64,000 nt of DNA. Source: JAMXLO01 sp963832895. GTDB taxonomy: Bacteria > Pseudomonadota > Alphaproteobacteria > Acetobacterales > Acetobacteraceae. Shown in pieces: positions 17,485 to 26,329 of the stretch. Positions within the stretch are counted from its first letter, which is position 1, and the number at the start of each line of letters is the position of its first letter. The notes beneath the pieces are model-generated. The model saw only the letters and a list, made by a program, of their open reading frames with translations, did not search any database and was not told where the DNA came from. Where the stretch lies: NCBI GenBank assembly GCA_963832895.1, contig CAWHVQ010000015.1, forward strand, positions 186,001 to 250,000, read 5' to 3'. Both the position numbers and the translations under genes were made by a program.

Positions 17485-18877
17485 CCAGAATTTTGACCTC
17501 GTCGTTCTCGGCGGCGGCCCCGGCGGCTACGTCGCAGCGATCCGCGCCGCACAGCTTGGCATGAAGGCCGCGGTCGTGGAGCGCGAGCATCTCGGCGGCA
17601 TCTGCCTCAACTGGGGCTGCATCCCGACCAAGGCGCTGCTGCGCACCTCCGAGATCAACCACCTGCTGCACCACCTGCCGGACTTCGGTTTCGCCGCCGT
17701 GGAACCGCGCTTCGAGATCGACAAGGTCGTGAAGCGCTCTCGCGCGGTGGCGAAGCAGCTCTCGCAGGGTGTCGGCTTCCTGCTGCGCAAGCACAAGGTC
17801 ACTGTGTTCGACGGCGCCGGCAAGCTCGCCGGCAAGCAGACGCTGGCGGTCGAGAAGGATGGCAAACCCGTGGCCACGCTGAAGTCGCCGCACATCATTC
17901 TGGCAACCGGTGCGCGTGCGCGGCAGCTCCCAGGCATCGAAGCGGATGGCAAGCTGATCTGGAGTTACAAGGAGGCGATGGTGCCGCCGGCGATGCCGAA
18001 GTCGCTGCTGGTGATCGGCTCCGGCGCGATCGGCATCGAGTTCGCCAGCTTCTATCGCAACATGGGCGCAGAGGTGACGGTGGTGGAGGTGCTACCGCGA
18101 ATTCTTCCAGTCGAGGACGAGGAGATTTCCGCCTTCGCGCACAAGGCGTTCGAGAAACAGGGCATACGCATTCATGTCGGCGCCACGGTGAAGGGCGCGA
18201 AGAAGGGCCGCGACAATGTCGTCGTCGCCGTGGAGGCCGGCGGCAAGAGCCAGGACATCACGGTGGACCGGGTGATCTCCGCCATCGGCATCGTCGGCAA
18301 CGTGGAGGGCATCGGCCTCGAAGGCACCGGCGTGAAGGTCGATCGCACGCACGTGGCGATCGACGAATACTGTCGCACCGGCGAGCCTGGTGTGTATGCG
18401 ATCGGCGACCTCGCGGGGCCACCATGGCTCGCACACAAGGCAAGCCACGAGGGCGTGGTGTGCGTGGAGAAGATCGCCGGCCTGAACGACGTGCACCCGC
18501 TGGATGCGACGAACGTTCCTGGCTGCACCTATTGCCGGCCGCAGGTCGCGTCGGTGGGCCTGACCGAGGCGCGCGCGAAGGAGGCGGGACACGAGGTGAA
18601 AGTGGGAAGATTCCCGTTCATCGGCAATGGCAAGGCGATCGCGATGGGCGAACCGGATGGCATGGTGAAGACGGTATTCGACGCGAAGACCGGCGAGCTC
18701 CTCGGCGCCCACATGGTGGGAGCGGAGGTCACGGAGATGATCCAGGGCTTCGCCATCGCACGGACGCTGGAGAGCACCGAGGCGGAGCTGATGCACACGG
18801 TATTCCCGCACCCGACGGTGAGCGAGACGATGCATGAGGCAGTGCTGGATGCGTGGGGGAAGGTTATCCATATATGA
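17477..18877 (+). CDS. lpdA: Dihydrolipoyl dehydrogenase E3
   Basis: A 466-residue flavoprotein disulphide reductase. The FAD site GGGPGG is at 12-17, the redox-active pair Cys43/Cys48 is in GGICLNWGCIPTKA, the NAD site is GSGAIGIEFAS, and the second FAD motif is near YAIGDLAGP. The C-terminal His-Glu dyad is in HPTVSETMHE. It reoxidises dihydrolipoyl arms of the pyruvate dehydrogenase complex with NAD+. As last gene of the pdh operon it would normally be followed by lipA, but here a 5.6-kb block with a pseudopilin and lipid transporter genes intervenes. Confidence 0.96.
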   Translation: MADQNFDLVVLGGGPGGYVAAIRAAQLGMKAAVVEREHLGGICLNWGCIPTKALLRTSEINHLLHHLPDFGFAAVEPRFEIDKVVKRSRAVAKQLSQGVGFLLRKHKVTVFDGAGKLAGKQTLAVEKDGKPVATLKSPHIILATGARARQLPGIEADGKLIWSYKEAMVPPAMPKSLLVIGSGAIGIEFASFYRNMGAEVTVVEVLPRILPVEDEEISAFAHKAFEKQGIRIHVGATVKGAKKGRDNVVVAVEAGGKSQDITVDRVISAIGIVGNVEGIGLEGTGVKVDRTHVAIDEYCRTGEPGVYAIGDLAGPPWLAHKASHEGVVCVEKIAGLNDVHPLDATNVPGCTYCRPQVASVGLTEARAKEAGHEVKVGRFPFIGNGKAIAMGEPDGMVKTVFDAKTGELLGAHMVGAEVTEMIQGFAIARTLESTEAELMHTVFPHPTVSETMHEAVLDAWGKVIHI

Positions 18878-19231
18878 CCGCCACGATTTCTGTCGCCCGC
18901 CCGCAGCCGTGCCCTGAAGAAGCTCGCGCGCATCAGGCCGACCTCAAGCCAGCATCTTAAATCCAAACCGTCCGCCGGGATCCTCATTCAGAGCCACCGC
19001 TATAGCCCGCCGCCCAGTATCGCCTATATTACCGACTGCCGAGTATTATGACGTTTGCCGCGCCATTTGCTATCGCGTTGCTGGCGTCGGTTTGGCAGCC
19101 GGCGCGGTTCACATTGGGTGCGGCCAGCTTGGCTCGCAAGGTCGGCGTACCCCAACGACGGAGGCAAGGAGTTGACAAAAGCCCAACCTCCCGGTTTTTC
19201 ATCGCGTCCAAGGCCTCAGTTCTCGGAGGAC
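18878..19231. other. Gap between lpdA and the pseudopilin gene
   Basis: About 350 bases with no recognisable gene. The pseudopilin frame stays open upstream to 19055, but that extension has no pseudopilin character. No clear terminator for lpdA is seen. A TTG at 19172 directly behind AAGGAG is too close to that site to act as a start. Confidence 0.45.
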
Positions 19232-19636
19232 ATGCGTGATGCCGGTTTCACGCTCCTTGAGATATTAGTGGTCATCACCATCATCGGGCTGCTCATCGGC
19301 TTGGTCGCACCAGCAGCGTTGCGCCAACTGAGCGGGGCGCGTGTGTCGGTAGCCAAGCAATCCATCGAGCGGCTTTCGAGTGTTCTCGACCTCTATGATC
19401 TCGATATGGGCTCTTATCCCACGACCGAACAGGGGCTTGCGGCGCTGGTGAAAAGGCCAGCAGGTACCGAGAATTGGAATGGCCCGTATCTCAAAGGTGA
19501 TACAGTACCGCTCGATCCCTGGAGCCGTGCCTACACTTACCGGAGCCCGTCCGAGCGCGCGCAACACGATTACGACCTTTGCTCTAGCGGTCCAAACGGA
19601 GAGCAAAGCCAGGCCGGCATGATCTGCAATCCATAG
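19232..19636 (+). CDS. gspG: GspG-like major pseudopilin
   Basis: A 134-residue type II secretion pseudopilin. The start follows CGGAGGA and leaves a five-residue leader ahead of the prepilin cleavage site in MRDAG/FTLLEILVV, with the essential Glu at mature position 5. The hydrophobic helix is followed by SYPTTEQGLAALV and DPWSRAYTYRSP, both diagnostic of GspG and its calcium-binding loop. The C-terminus differs from the standard form and has two cysteines (LCSSG and MICNP). No other secretion genes are in the window, so it is an orphan here. Confidence 0.85.
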   Translation: MRDAGFTLLEILVVITIIGLLIGLVAPAALRQLSGARVSVAKQSIERLSSVLDLYDLDMGSYPTTEQGLAALVKRPAGTENWNGPYLKGDTVPLDPWSRAYTYRSPSERAQHDYDLCSSGPNGEQSQAGMICNP

Positions 19637-19720
19637 GTGGGTTGTAACTGGACTCCGATTTTAGGGGCGTTCGTCGGTTGTTTTCAGCCGTAGCGATTGG
19701 CTGTCGGTGCCGCAGCGCTG

Positions 19721-20317
19721 TTAACGGAGGCGGCCGATAACGATTGCGTCGGCGAGTTGGGTGAGCACTGCCTGCATCAGATTGACAACGTCTTGATCGG
19801 TCGCCACTGACCCATTGGCAACGAAGCGCGCGCGCTGACGGCGCGTGGGCCGAGCCGGGTCGCGAGGCACGAGCGTCCAGTCTGCTTCCAATGTCGCCAC
19901 ACCGGCGCTGGTGACGTCCAGCGAGCTGATCGTGACAAGGATCCTAGCGTCCGGCGTCTCGATCTGTGGCTGGTCGGTGACCAACGCCTCCGGGTGACGT
20001 AAGGCAAGAAGGCCGGTCAGATAGCGGGTAACGCCGAGCGAGAGGCGAGTGGCCCAGCGTCCATGCGCGCTGCGCTGGAGCGTGCTCCCGTCTCTAACCA
20101 GGATATCCTGTGTATCGAGATAGTCGGGGATCGCCACTCGCCTGATCTCGATTACCATCGCCCGTCGAGCCAGCGCCGCAGCCTGTGACGACCGGTCCGG
20201 TGGCGCCAGCGTGTAAAGCGCCAGCGGCGGGGAGGCACACGACGCGATGAACAATGATACTGCGAACAACAGGATCGCAGCGATATCTTGATAGTGCCTC
20301 GACCGTGCGACGCTCAC
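19721..20317 (-). CDS. ABC-transport auxiliary lipoprotein (PqiC-like)
   Basis: A 198-residue lipoprotein. A hydrophobic signal of about 15 residues ends in a lipobox with the Cys in FIASCASPP. The mature part follows the pattern of the ABC_trans_aux (PqiC) domain, starting YTLAPP and containing the phrase RRVAIPDYLDTQDILVR. It probably sits in the outer membrane and receives or delivers lipid to the MCE protein. Its start overlaps the MCE gene stop by 4 bases (ATGA), which ties it to the transporter operon. Confidence 0.86.
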   Translation of the reverse strand: MSVARSRHYQDIAAILLFAVSLFIASCASPPLALYTLAPPDRSSQAAALARRAMVIEIRRVAIPDYLDTQDILVRDGSTLQRSAHGRWATRLSLGVTRYLTGLLALRHPEALVTDQPQIETPDARILVTISSLDVTSAGVATLEADWTLVPRDPARPTRRQRARFVANGSVATDQDVVNLMQAVLTQLADAIVIGRLR

Positions 20318-21297
20318 GGACGGCGCCCTGTCAGGAGCAGTTGCGGATTATGCTCGACGTCGTTGGAAAAGCCTCGCAACGATGCCGCAGCCGCAGCAAG
20401 ATCGCGCAGCGTCGAATCGAGGTTGGCACGGGACTCTCCTCGGCTCGACGTCAGGCCCTTCAAGTCGTTCAGCATCTCATGGACCTGCTGGACGGTCTGG
20501 TTGAAGGACGCCAGCACCGCGTGGAGATCAGCGCCGCGTTGGCCCATCTGCTGATCGCCTGTGGCGATGAATTCCGTGACGTGGGTCAGCGTGTCGTCCA
20601 ACCGGCCACGCAGATCGGTGATTGCGTCGGCGGCAATGTCGACTGCGCGCGTCGATCTTTCTGACGTGACCTGCAGGCTGGCAATCAGCGGCGGCATGTC
20701 GTGATCCAACCTTTCGGACAGATCGTGCATGCTCTGGAGTGCACCTTTGGCATTGCCGACCAACTCGGCCAGCGGGAGCTGGCTGAGTTCTTCCTGGACC
20801 CGCTGCACCGTCGACAGCCGCGTTGGGATTTCCGGGAGGCTGGTGATGTTCGGATGCAGAACTGGGGAAGATGCCGGATCGAAGTCGAGGTCGATCTGCG
20901 ACTGGCCCGTCACGAAACTCTGTGTGATCAGCTGTGCTCGAAGGCCGCGCGCCACGAGGTTCGACAGCGTAAGTAACTCACGGGTCGCGTTGTCGTTTCC
21001 CGCAACACGAACGCGCTCAGGCTCGAGCTGAACTGTCACGGGGATATAGGCAGCCTGTGTTTGCGGATCGAATTGCAGCAAGATACCTTCCACGGCGCCG
21101 ACCCGTACGCCCCGGAATGTCACAGGAGCGCCGACCGACAGACCGCTGACCGAACCCTGGAAAACAACCGCCGCCCGTACGGTCGGGTTGAACAGACGAA
21201 AGTTGCCGAACAGGACGATGGCCCCCAACGCCAGAATGAACCCACCGAACACGAAAACACCGATGGCCGTCTGCCTGTCCGGTATCATTGCACTCAC
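20314..21297 (-). CDS. MlaD-family MCE protein
   Basis: A 327-residue single-MCE-domain protein. One membrane helix (about residues 10-30) anchors it to the inner membrane. The MCE domain begins VVFQGSVSGLSVGAPVTFRG, the usual substrate-binding-ring sequence. The C-terminal half is a long helical stretch with many Asp, Arg and Ser, which in this family forms a periplasmic needle or tunnel. It should carry lipids between the membranes. It overlaps both neighbouring genes by 4 bases. Confidence 0.9.
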   Translation of the reverse strand: MSAMIPDRQTAIGVFVFGGFILALGAIVLFGNFRLFNPTVRAAVVFQGSVSGLSVGAPVTFRGVRVGAVEGILLQFDPQTQAAYIPVTVQLEPERVRVAGNDNATRELLTLSNLVARGLRAQLITQSFVTGQSQIDLDFDPASSPVLHPNITSLPEIPTRLSTVQRVQEELSQLPLAELVGNAKGALQSMHDLSERLDHDMPPLIASLQVTSERSTRAVDIAADAITDLRGRLDDTLTHVTEFIATGDQQMGQRGADLHAVLASFNQTVQQVHEMLNDLKGLTSSRGESRANLDSTLRDLAAAAASLRGFSNDVEHNPQLLLTGRRP

Positions 21298-22097
21298 CCT
21301 TTGCTGGTAACAGCGGAGTCGGCCTGCTCGCGCCGCATGAATGCCCGCACTTGTGGGTCGGAGCAGTTTTCCCGCAGCGCCGATGGCGAGCCGTGCGCGA
21401 TCACCGTTTTGGTCTGCGCATCAAGAAACACCCCGTCGTCGGCTATGGCAAACAGACTTGGTAGCTCGTGGCTGACCATGACTATGGTGGCACCGAGACC
21501 ATCGCGTAAGTTCACAATCAGATCGTCGAGGCGGCTCGATGTGATCGGGTCGAGCCCCGCCGACGGCTCATCGAAAAAGAGGATATCCGGATCGAGAGCC
21601 AGTGCCCGCGCCAGGCCAGCGCGCTTTCGCATGCCGCCGCTAAGTTCGGACGGCAGCAGGTCAACGGCATGCTCCATGCCGACGAGGCCAAGCTTGAGCA
21701 TGGTCAGGCGACGAATGGTGCTGCCATCCAGACTGGTGAACATCTGCATCGGCAGGGCGACGTTCAAGCCGACTGTCATCGCGCTCCAGAGCGCCGCGTT
21801 CTGGAACAGCACGCCGAAGCGCCGCCGACCGATCTCGATCCTCAGCTTCTCACCGCCCGCCCAGTAATCCTCGCCCTCGACAAGAAAGTGGCCGACGCGC
21901 GGGCGCAGCAGACCGATCATGGACTTGAGCACAGTGCTCTTGCCACAACCGCTGCCCCCCATCACCGCGAAAATGCTGCCTCGGCGTACGTCGAATGACA
22001 GGTCCTGCTGGATGATTTTTGGCCCAAACGCAAGCGTCACACCGCGCATGGCGAGTAACGGGATTTCACCCGTTGGCGTGAGGCGGGGATCGCTCAT
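21294..22097 (-). CDS. ABC transporter ATPase (MlaF-like)
   Basis: A 267-residue ATPase with Walker A GGSGCGKST, signature LSGGMRKRAGLARA, Walker B DILFFDEPSAGLDP and switch His in VSHEL. The GGM variant of the signature and the LDPITS phrase are typical of the Mla/Ttg2A group. It powers the lipid transporter formed with the permease at 22102, which ends 4 bases upstream. Confidence 0.93.
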   Translation of the reverse strand: MSDPRLTPTGEIPLLAMRGVTLAFGPKIIQQDLSFDVRRGSIFAVMGGSGCGKSTVLKSMIGLLRPRVGHFLVEGEDYWAGGEKLRIEIGRRRFGVLFQNAALWSAMTVGLNVALPMQMFTSLDGSTIRRLTMLKLGLVGMEHAVDLLPSELSGGMRKRAGLARALALDPDILFFDEPSAGLDPITSSRLDDLIVNLRDGLGATIVMVSHELPSLFAIADDGVFLDAQTKTVIAHGSPSALRENCSDPQVRAFMRREQADSAVTSKG

Positions 22098-22101
22098 TTG
22101 G

Positions 22102-23310
22102 TCAGATCCCTATCACATCGGCAACAACAGCGAACATCGCATCCATCGCGATCACGCCGACAATGCCGGCCACGACTGCCCTGGTCGCGGCCACACCGAC
22201 ATCCGCAGCGCTACGCCCCGCCGTGAGTCCGATCCGGCAGCTTATCAGCCCGATCATAACCGCGAAGGCAATCGTCTTGACGAAGCCGAAAATGAATTGG
22301 TCGATCGGCACTGCGTCAATCGTCTGGTGCAGGTAGCCCAGCGACGTGATGTTGAGCATCGAGATTGAGACTGCAAAGCCGCCGAGCATGCCGACCAGGC
22401 ATCCGTAGAGGTAGAGAAGCGGCATAGCGAAGACGAGGGCAAGGACTGACGGCAGAATGAGATAGTCGGAAAGCGGAATGCCGACGACTTCGAGAGCATC
22501 GAGCTCTTCGTTGCCACGCATGGTCGCGATCCGCGCAGCGTAGGCGCCACCGGTGCGGCCCGCCATGACGATGGCGGTCATCACGGCTGCCATTTCGCGC
22601 ACGACTGCAAGTCCGACCAGGTTCGCAACGAAGATATCGGCAGCGAACCTGCGGAGCTGCACGGCACCCACGAAGGCAAGTATGGCACCGATCAGGAAAT
22701 TGACCACGCTGACGATGACAAGGGCGGACGGCCCGGCAGCGCGGGTGTTCGCAACCAGATCAACGGCGCGCATCAGTGCCTGCGCAACGATGGCGCGCAG
22801 ACCGCCTTTGACGGTCGCTGTTAGTAACTGGCTGACCGCGCCGAGTTCGGAGAACACGCCGATCGTCTTGCCGCCCAGCCAGTTGAATGGCCGCAAACCA
22901 TGTCGCGGCGCTTTCTGCGGTTCGGCAAGCTGATCGGGCAGCAGGTCCAGCAGTTTGCGGGTGGCATCCGGTAGAGCGCTGTCATCCACGGTGAGGCCCG
23001 CGTTAATCGCGGCGCGCCTGGCATCCCATAGGAAGACGACAAGTCCAGTGTCCCACTTGCCCAGCCTGACGGTGTCGAAGGTAAGCGTGTCGCCGGCGTG
23101 GGTGCCGCGCAGATCACTAGCGGGAAATTCGGGAACACGTCCTGATTGCGCTATCCAGTCGCCAGCAACAGCAAGGACGCTGCCGCCCTCGCCTCGGTGA
23201 AGCTGCCAGTCCGGCGAGAGGTTTTTGGTTGCCGAGTGCGTCAATTCATTGCCTTCAAGATTGATCCCGTTTCCTGCGCTGCCCGCAACCTTGCGAACTA
23301 TGCAGCCCAT
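22102..23310 (-). CDS. MlaE-family permease with N-terminal STAS-like domain
   Basis: A 402-residue fusion. Residues 25-125 resemble a STAS domain (MlaB-like), the rest is an MlaE permease with five or six helices and the phrases MAGRTGGAYAARIATMRGNEELDALEV and GIPLSDYLILP split over the conserved cytoplasmic loop. Fusion of the STAS part replaces the separate mlaB gene; a separate MlaC is also absent. The start is uncertain: the ATG at 23310 has a weak ribosome binding site, and a TTG at 23244 preceded by GAAGG is an alternative. First gene of the four-gene lipid transport operon. Confidence 0.88.
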   Translation of the reverse strand: MGCIVRKVAGSAGNGINLEGNELTHSATKNLSPDWQLHRGEGGSVLAVAGDWIAQSGRVPEFPASDLRGTHAGDTLTFDTVRLGKWDTGLVVFLWDARRAAINAGLTVDDSALPDATRKLLDLLPDQLAEPQKAPRHGLRPFNWLGGKTIGVFSELGAVSQLLTATVKGGLRAIVAQALMRAVDLVANTRAAGPSALVIVSVVNFLIGAILAFVGAVQLRRFAADIFVANLVGLAVVREMAAVMTAIVMAGRTGGAYAARIATMRGNEELDALEVVGIPLSDYLILPSVLALVFAMPLLYLYGCLVGMLGGFAVSISMLNITSLGYLHQTIDAVPIDQFIFGFVKTIAFAVMIGLISCRIGLTAGRSAADVGVAATRAVVAGIVGVIAMDAMFAVVADVIGI

Positions 23311-23318
23311 CTGGTTCC

Positions 23319-23510
23319 GTGACGCCTCGGTCCCCGTCCCGCCGCCGGCCCAACCTCTCCCCTGATCCGGACGCTAAGCCCGAACCCCAAAAGGACGACG
23401 ACAAGCTCAGCAATCTCAGCGAGGCCGAGCGATACGCGGTCATTTACCCCGACCGTCGCGGCCCGCATCCGGGCCAATCTCCGTCACCGCCTGATGCGAC
23501 GGCCAGTTGA
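23319..23510 (+). CDS. Small charged hypothetical protein
   Basis: A 63-codon GTG-started ORF divergent from the permease gene with only 8 bases between the starts. The product is hydrophilic and disordered-looking, rich in Pro, Asp, Arg and Lys, with the phrase LSNLSEAERYAVIYPDRRG. No family is recognised and the ribosome binding site is poor, so this is a tentative call. Confidence 0.33.
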   Translation: MTPRSPSRRRPNLSPDPDAKPEPQKDDDKLSNLSEAERYAVIYPDRRGPHPGQSPSPPDATAS

Positions 23511-23554
23511 ATAATCGTCACGCCTCGGGAAACAACAGGACGCAACCGCGGCCC

Positions 23555-24373
23555 TCATTCCGCCAGGCTGGTCAGCCGCCCGATCCGCTCCGCCGGCATC
23601 TCGAGCAACCGCGCCAACACCTCCCGGCGGAAATTGTCGTACACCGCATCCTTCCCCCGGATGTCCGCGCCGAAATTGACCGCCGACCGCTGATACCGCA
23701 ATTGCAGATACGGATTGAGCCGACGCTGTATCTCATCGTCCAGCGCAATCACCCGGCTCGCGATCACCGCTCGTTCGGCCGGCGAATGCCCGGCGTAATA
23801 GCCCGTCCACCAGTTTAGAATACGCAGCCGATGCACCGTCTCATCCGGCCCGACACGCTCCTCGGCAAAATGCTTGATTGCCGGATCGTTGATCCGGCGC
23901 GTGCGGCGCTCGGTGTGCAGCCGTGACAGGATGTGCAGCTCGTAATGCAACTCCCACGCGAAGAAGCTGAGGACGTCGCGATAGGGAAGATCGCCCAGCG
24001 CCTCCCAATGCATGCGCACGATGTCGCTGATCTGCCGGATCGGGTCACGGCCGAGCCGATGCGTTACGTAATCTCGGACGAATTCCGCATGAAACCCGTC
24101 ATCGCCGATCTGGCGGGCGAGGAAGTATTGCTCGTCCAGATTGGGGAACAACCGATCGAGCGCCTTGGACGCCGCCTGCACGATCAGCGAATCATGGCCT
24201 GCCGTCCAGATCCAGTTGTCACAGATCCCCTCGATCTCCAACGCCGTCATCGCCGCGCGCGCCGGAGCCGTACGCACCAACGGCAAATAGGGCGCGAAAC
24301 GCCTGACGACATCCCGGTAAATGTCGTCCTCCAGCACCTCCGACCAGTGGTGCTGTGTCGAGACTGTGTCCAT
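23555..24373 (-). CDS. Hypothetical helical protein, possibly ferritin-like
   Basis: A 272-residue, mostly helical protein starting MDTVSTQHHWSEVL. Several helices carry spaced acidic and His residues: GDDGFHAEFVRDYVTHR, WELHYELHILSRLH and GPDETVHRLRILNWW. This pattern could form a di-iron or haem site as in ferritin-like or TenA/PqqC-like folds, but the residue set is not a match I can name. It is divergent from lipA, with 101 bases between the starts. The longer in-frame extension to 24463 has no support. Confidence 0.6.
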   Translation of the reverse strand: MDTVSTQHHWSEVLEDDIYRDVVRRFAPYLPLVRTAPARAAMTALEIEGICDNWIWTAGHDSLIVQAASKALDRLFPNLDEQYFLARQIGDDGFHAEFVRDYVTHRLGRDPIRQISDIVRMHWEALGDLPYRDVLSFFAWELHYELHILSRLHTERRTRRINDPAIKHFAEERVGPDETVHRLRILNWWTGYYAGHSPAERAVIASRVIALDDEIQRRLNPYLQLRYQRSAVNFGADIRGKDAVYDNFRREVLARLLEMPAERIGRLTSLAE

Positions 24374-24474
24374 ACCGCACCTTCCCTGATGCGAAACGGA
24401 GAAGAGCGCAACTAACCCCCTGGCGGCAAGCCTCTGCTTGACGCCCCTCCCCTCCCCCGCCACATCTCCCGGAC

Positions 24475-25440
24475 ATGCCTACTCGCCTCGTCATCGACCA
24501 TCGCACCGTGCCGCAGCGTCATCCCGAGAAGGCGCACCGGCCGGACAACCCCATCCAGCGCAAGCCCGCCTGGATCAGGGTCAAGGCGCCCACCCATCCG
24601 ATCTATCACGAGACCCGCGCCCTGATGCGCGCCAACGGCCTCGTCACCGTCTGCGAGGAGGCCGCCTGCCCCAACATCGGCGAGTGCTGGTCGCAGCGCC
24701 ACGCGACCATGATGATCATGGGCGACACCTGCACGCGCGCCTGCGCCTTCTGCAACGTCGCCACCGGCCAGCCCGGCCCGCTTGCCACCGACGAACCCGT
24801 CCGCGTCGCCGATGCCGTGGCGAAACTCGGGCTCGCCCACGTCGTCGTCACCTCGGTGGATCGCGATGATCTGCCGGACGGCGGCGCAGGCCACTTCGCC
24901 GCAACCATCCGCGCCATCCGAATCGCGGCACCGGCGACCACGATCGAGGTCCTGACCCCCGATTTCCTCCGCAAGCCAGGCGCCGCCGAAGTCGTGGTGG
25001 CGGCCCGACCCGACGTCTACAACCACAACCTGGAAACGGTGCCGCGCCTGTATCCTACCATCCGCCCTGGCGCGCGCTATTTCGCCTCGCTGTCGTTGCT
25101 ACACCAGGCGAAGCAGCTCGACCCGTCGATCTTCACCAAGTCCGGCCTGATGGTCGGCCTCGGCGAATTCCGCGTCGAGATCATGCAGGTAATGGACGAC
25201 CTGCGCTCGGCCGAGGTGGATTTCCTCACCATCGGCCAGTACCTTCAGCCAAGCGTGAAGCATGCCGCGATCGACCGCTTCGTCACACCGGACGAGTTCG
25301 CCGACTACGCCGCCCTGGCACGCGGCAAGGGCTTCCTGCTGGTATCCGCCACGCCGCTCACCCGCAGCTCCTATCACGCGGACGCCGACTTCGCCGCGCT
25401 CCGCGCCGCCCGCGAGGCGCAGCGCGCCGCCTCCGCCTGA
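24475..25440 (+). CDS. lipA: Lipoyl synthase
   Basis: A 321-residue radical-SAM enzyme. Both iron-sulphur clusters are accounted for: the auxiliary cluster in CEEAACPNIGECW and the SAM cluster in CTRACAFCNV. The RSSYHAD motif at the C-terminus holds the Ser that ligates the auxiliary cluster. It inserts two sulphurs into octanoyl groups on E2 and other lipoyl domains, which fits its nearness to the pdh operon. Its stop overlaps the next start by 1 base (TGATG). Confidence 0.96.
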   Translation: MPTRLVIDHRTVPQRHPEKAHRPDNPIQRKPAWIRVKAPTHPIYHETRALMRANGLVTVCEEAACPNIGECWSQRHATMMIMGDTCTRACAFCNVATGQPGPLATDEPVRVADAVAKLGLAHVVVTSVDRDDLPDGGAGHFAATIRAIRIAAPATTIEVLTPDFLRKPGAAEVVVAARPDVYNHNLETVPRLYPTIRPGARYFASLSLLHQAKQLDPSIFTKSGLMVGLGEFRVEIMQVMDDLRSAEVDFLTIGQYLQPSVKHAAIDRFVTPDEFADYAALARGKGFLLVSATPLTRSSYHADADFAALRAAREAQRAASA

Positions 25441-25910
25441 TGCCCACCCACGCCGAGCGCCAGATCGTTCCGTATCGGCCCGACCAGCTCTTCGACCTGG
25501 TGGCCGATGTCGCAAAATATCCGCAGTTCCTTCCCTGGTGCGCCGCCGCGCGCATCCGCAGCCGCTCCGAGCGCGACCTCGTCGCCGACCTCACCATCGG
25601 CTTTGGCCCATTCCGTGAAACCTTCACGAGCCGCGTCACCCTCGAGCGGCCGCAACGCGTGAAGGTGCGCTACGAAACGGGACCGTTCCGTTACCTGAAC
25701 AACCAGTGGGAATTCCTGCCCCACCCGCAAGGTTGCGAAGTCGACTTCTTCGTGGATTTCGAGTTCCGCAGCCGCATACTCCAGACCGCGATCGGCGTGG
25801 TGTTCAATGAGGCGGTCCGTCGCATGGTCGGCTCCTTCAACAAGCGCGCGCGCGAAGTCTATGGTCCCCCCACCGTTCCGCAGGGTGCCACCACGCCGGC
25901 CGCAAGCTGA
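25440..25910 (+). CDS. RatA/Coq10-like START-domain protein
   Basis: A 156-residue polyketide-cyclase/START protein. It has the typical opening RQIVPYRPDQLFDLVADV and YPQFLPWC, and the C-terminal helix VFNEAVRRMVGSFNKRA. Members bind ubiquinone (Coq10) or were described as the toxin RatA; the first role is the more likely one in an alphaproteobacterium. It follows lipA with a 1-base overlap, a common pairing in this class. Confidence 0.88.
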   Translation: MPTHAERQIVPYRPDQLFDLVADVAKYPQFLPWCAAARIRSRSERDLVADLTIGFGPFRETFTSRVTLERPQRVKVRYETGPFRYLNNQWEFLPHPQGCEVDFFVDFEFRSRILQTAIGVVFNEAVRRMVGSFNKRAREVYGPPTVPQGATTPAAS

Positions 25911-25975
25911 ATTAGCAATCCATTAGTGTTGGACGGGCACGTTGCCGGGCATCGCCCTACCAGAAAGGTCCCGCC

Positions 25976-26287
25976 ATGCGCACCCTGCTCCCTCTGCTCG
26001 CCGCAGTCGTGTTCTCCATCACCGCCACCGCCCAGACGGCAGCCAGCAAGCCCACGCATCCGCATGCGACGATGCAGCAGCGCTTCGAGCAGGCCAACGT
26101 CACGCACGACGGCCACCTGACCTTGGACCAGGCGAAGACCGGCTATAAATCGGTCGCTCGCCACTTCGATGCGATCGACCAGGACAAGAAGGGCTACGTG
26201 ACCGAGGACGACATCCGCGCCTTCTACAAGACTCAGCACACGCTGCACCACCAGGCGGCCACCAGCCCGCACACGCCGAACAGTTAA
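25976..26287 (+). CDS. Secreted EF-hand protein
   Basis: A 103-residue exported protein with a signal peptide (about residues 1-20, cleavage after TATAQ). Two EF-hand loops follow. The second, DQDKKGYVTEDD, is canonical for calcium binding. The first, NVTHDGHLTLDQ, is a weaker variant. The C-terminal tail is His-rich (HTLHHQAA). Likely a periplasmic calcium-binding protein with an unknown partner. Start preceded by AGAAAGG. Confidence 0.8.
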   Translation: MRTLLPLLAAVVFSITATAQTAASKPTHPHATMQQRFEQANVTHDGHLTLDQAKTGYKSVARHFDAIDQDKKGYVTEDDIRAFYKTQHTLHHQAATSPHTPNS

Positions 26288-26329
26288 GCGGGCGCCGTTA
26301 CCGCCGCCTTACGCGGCCGGTCGCGGCCA

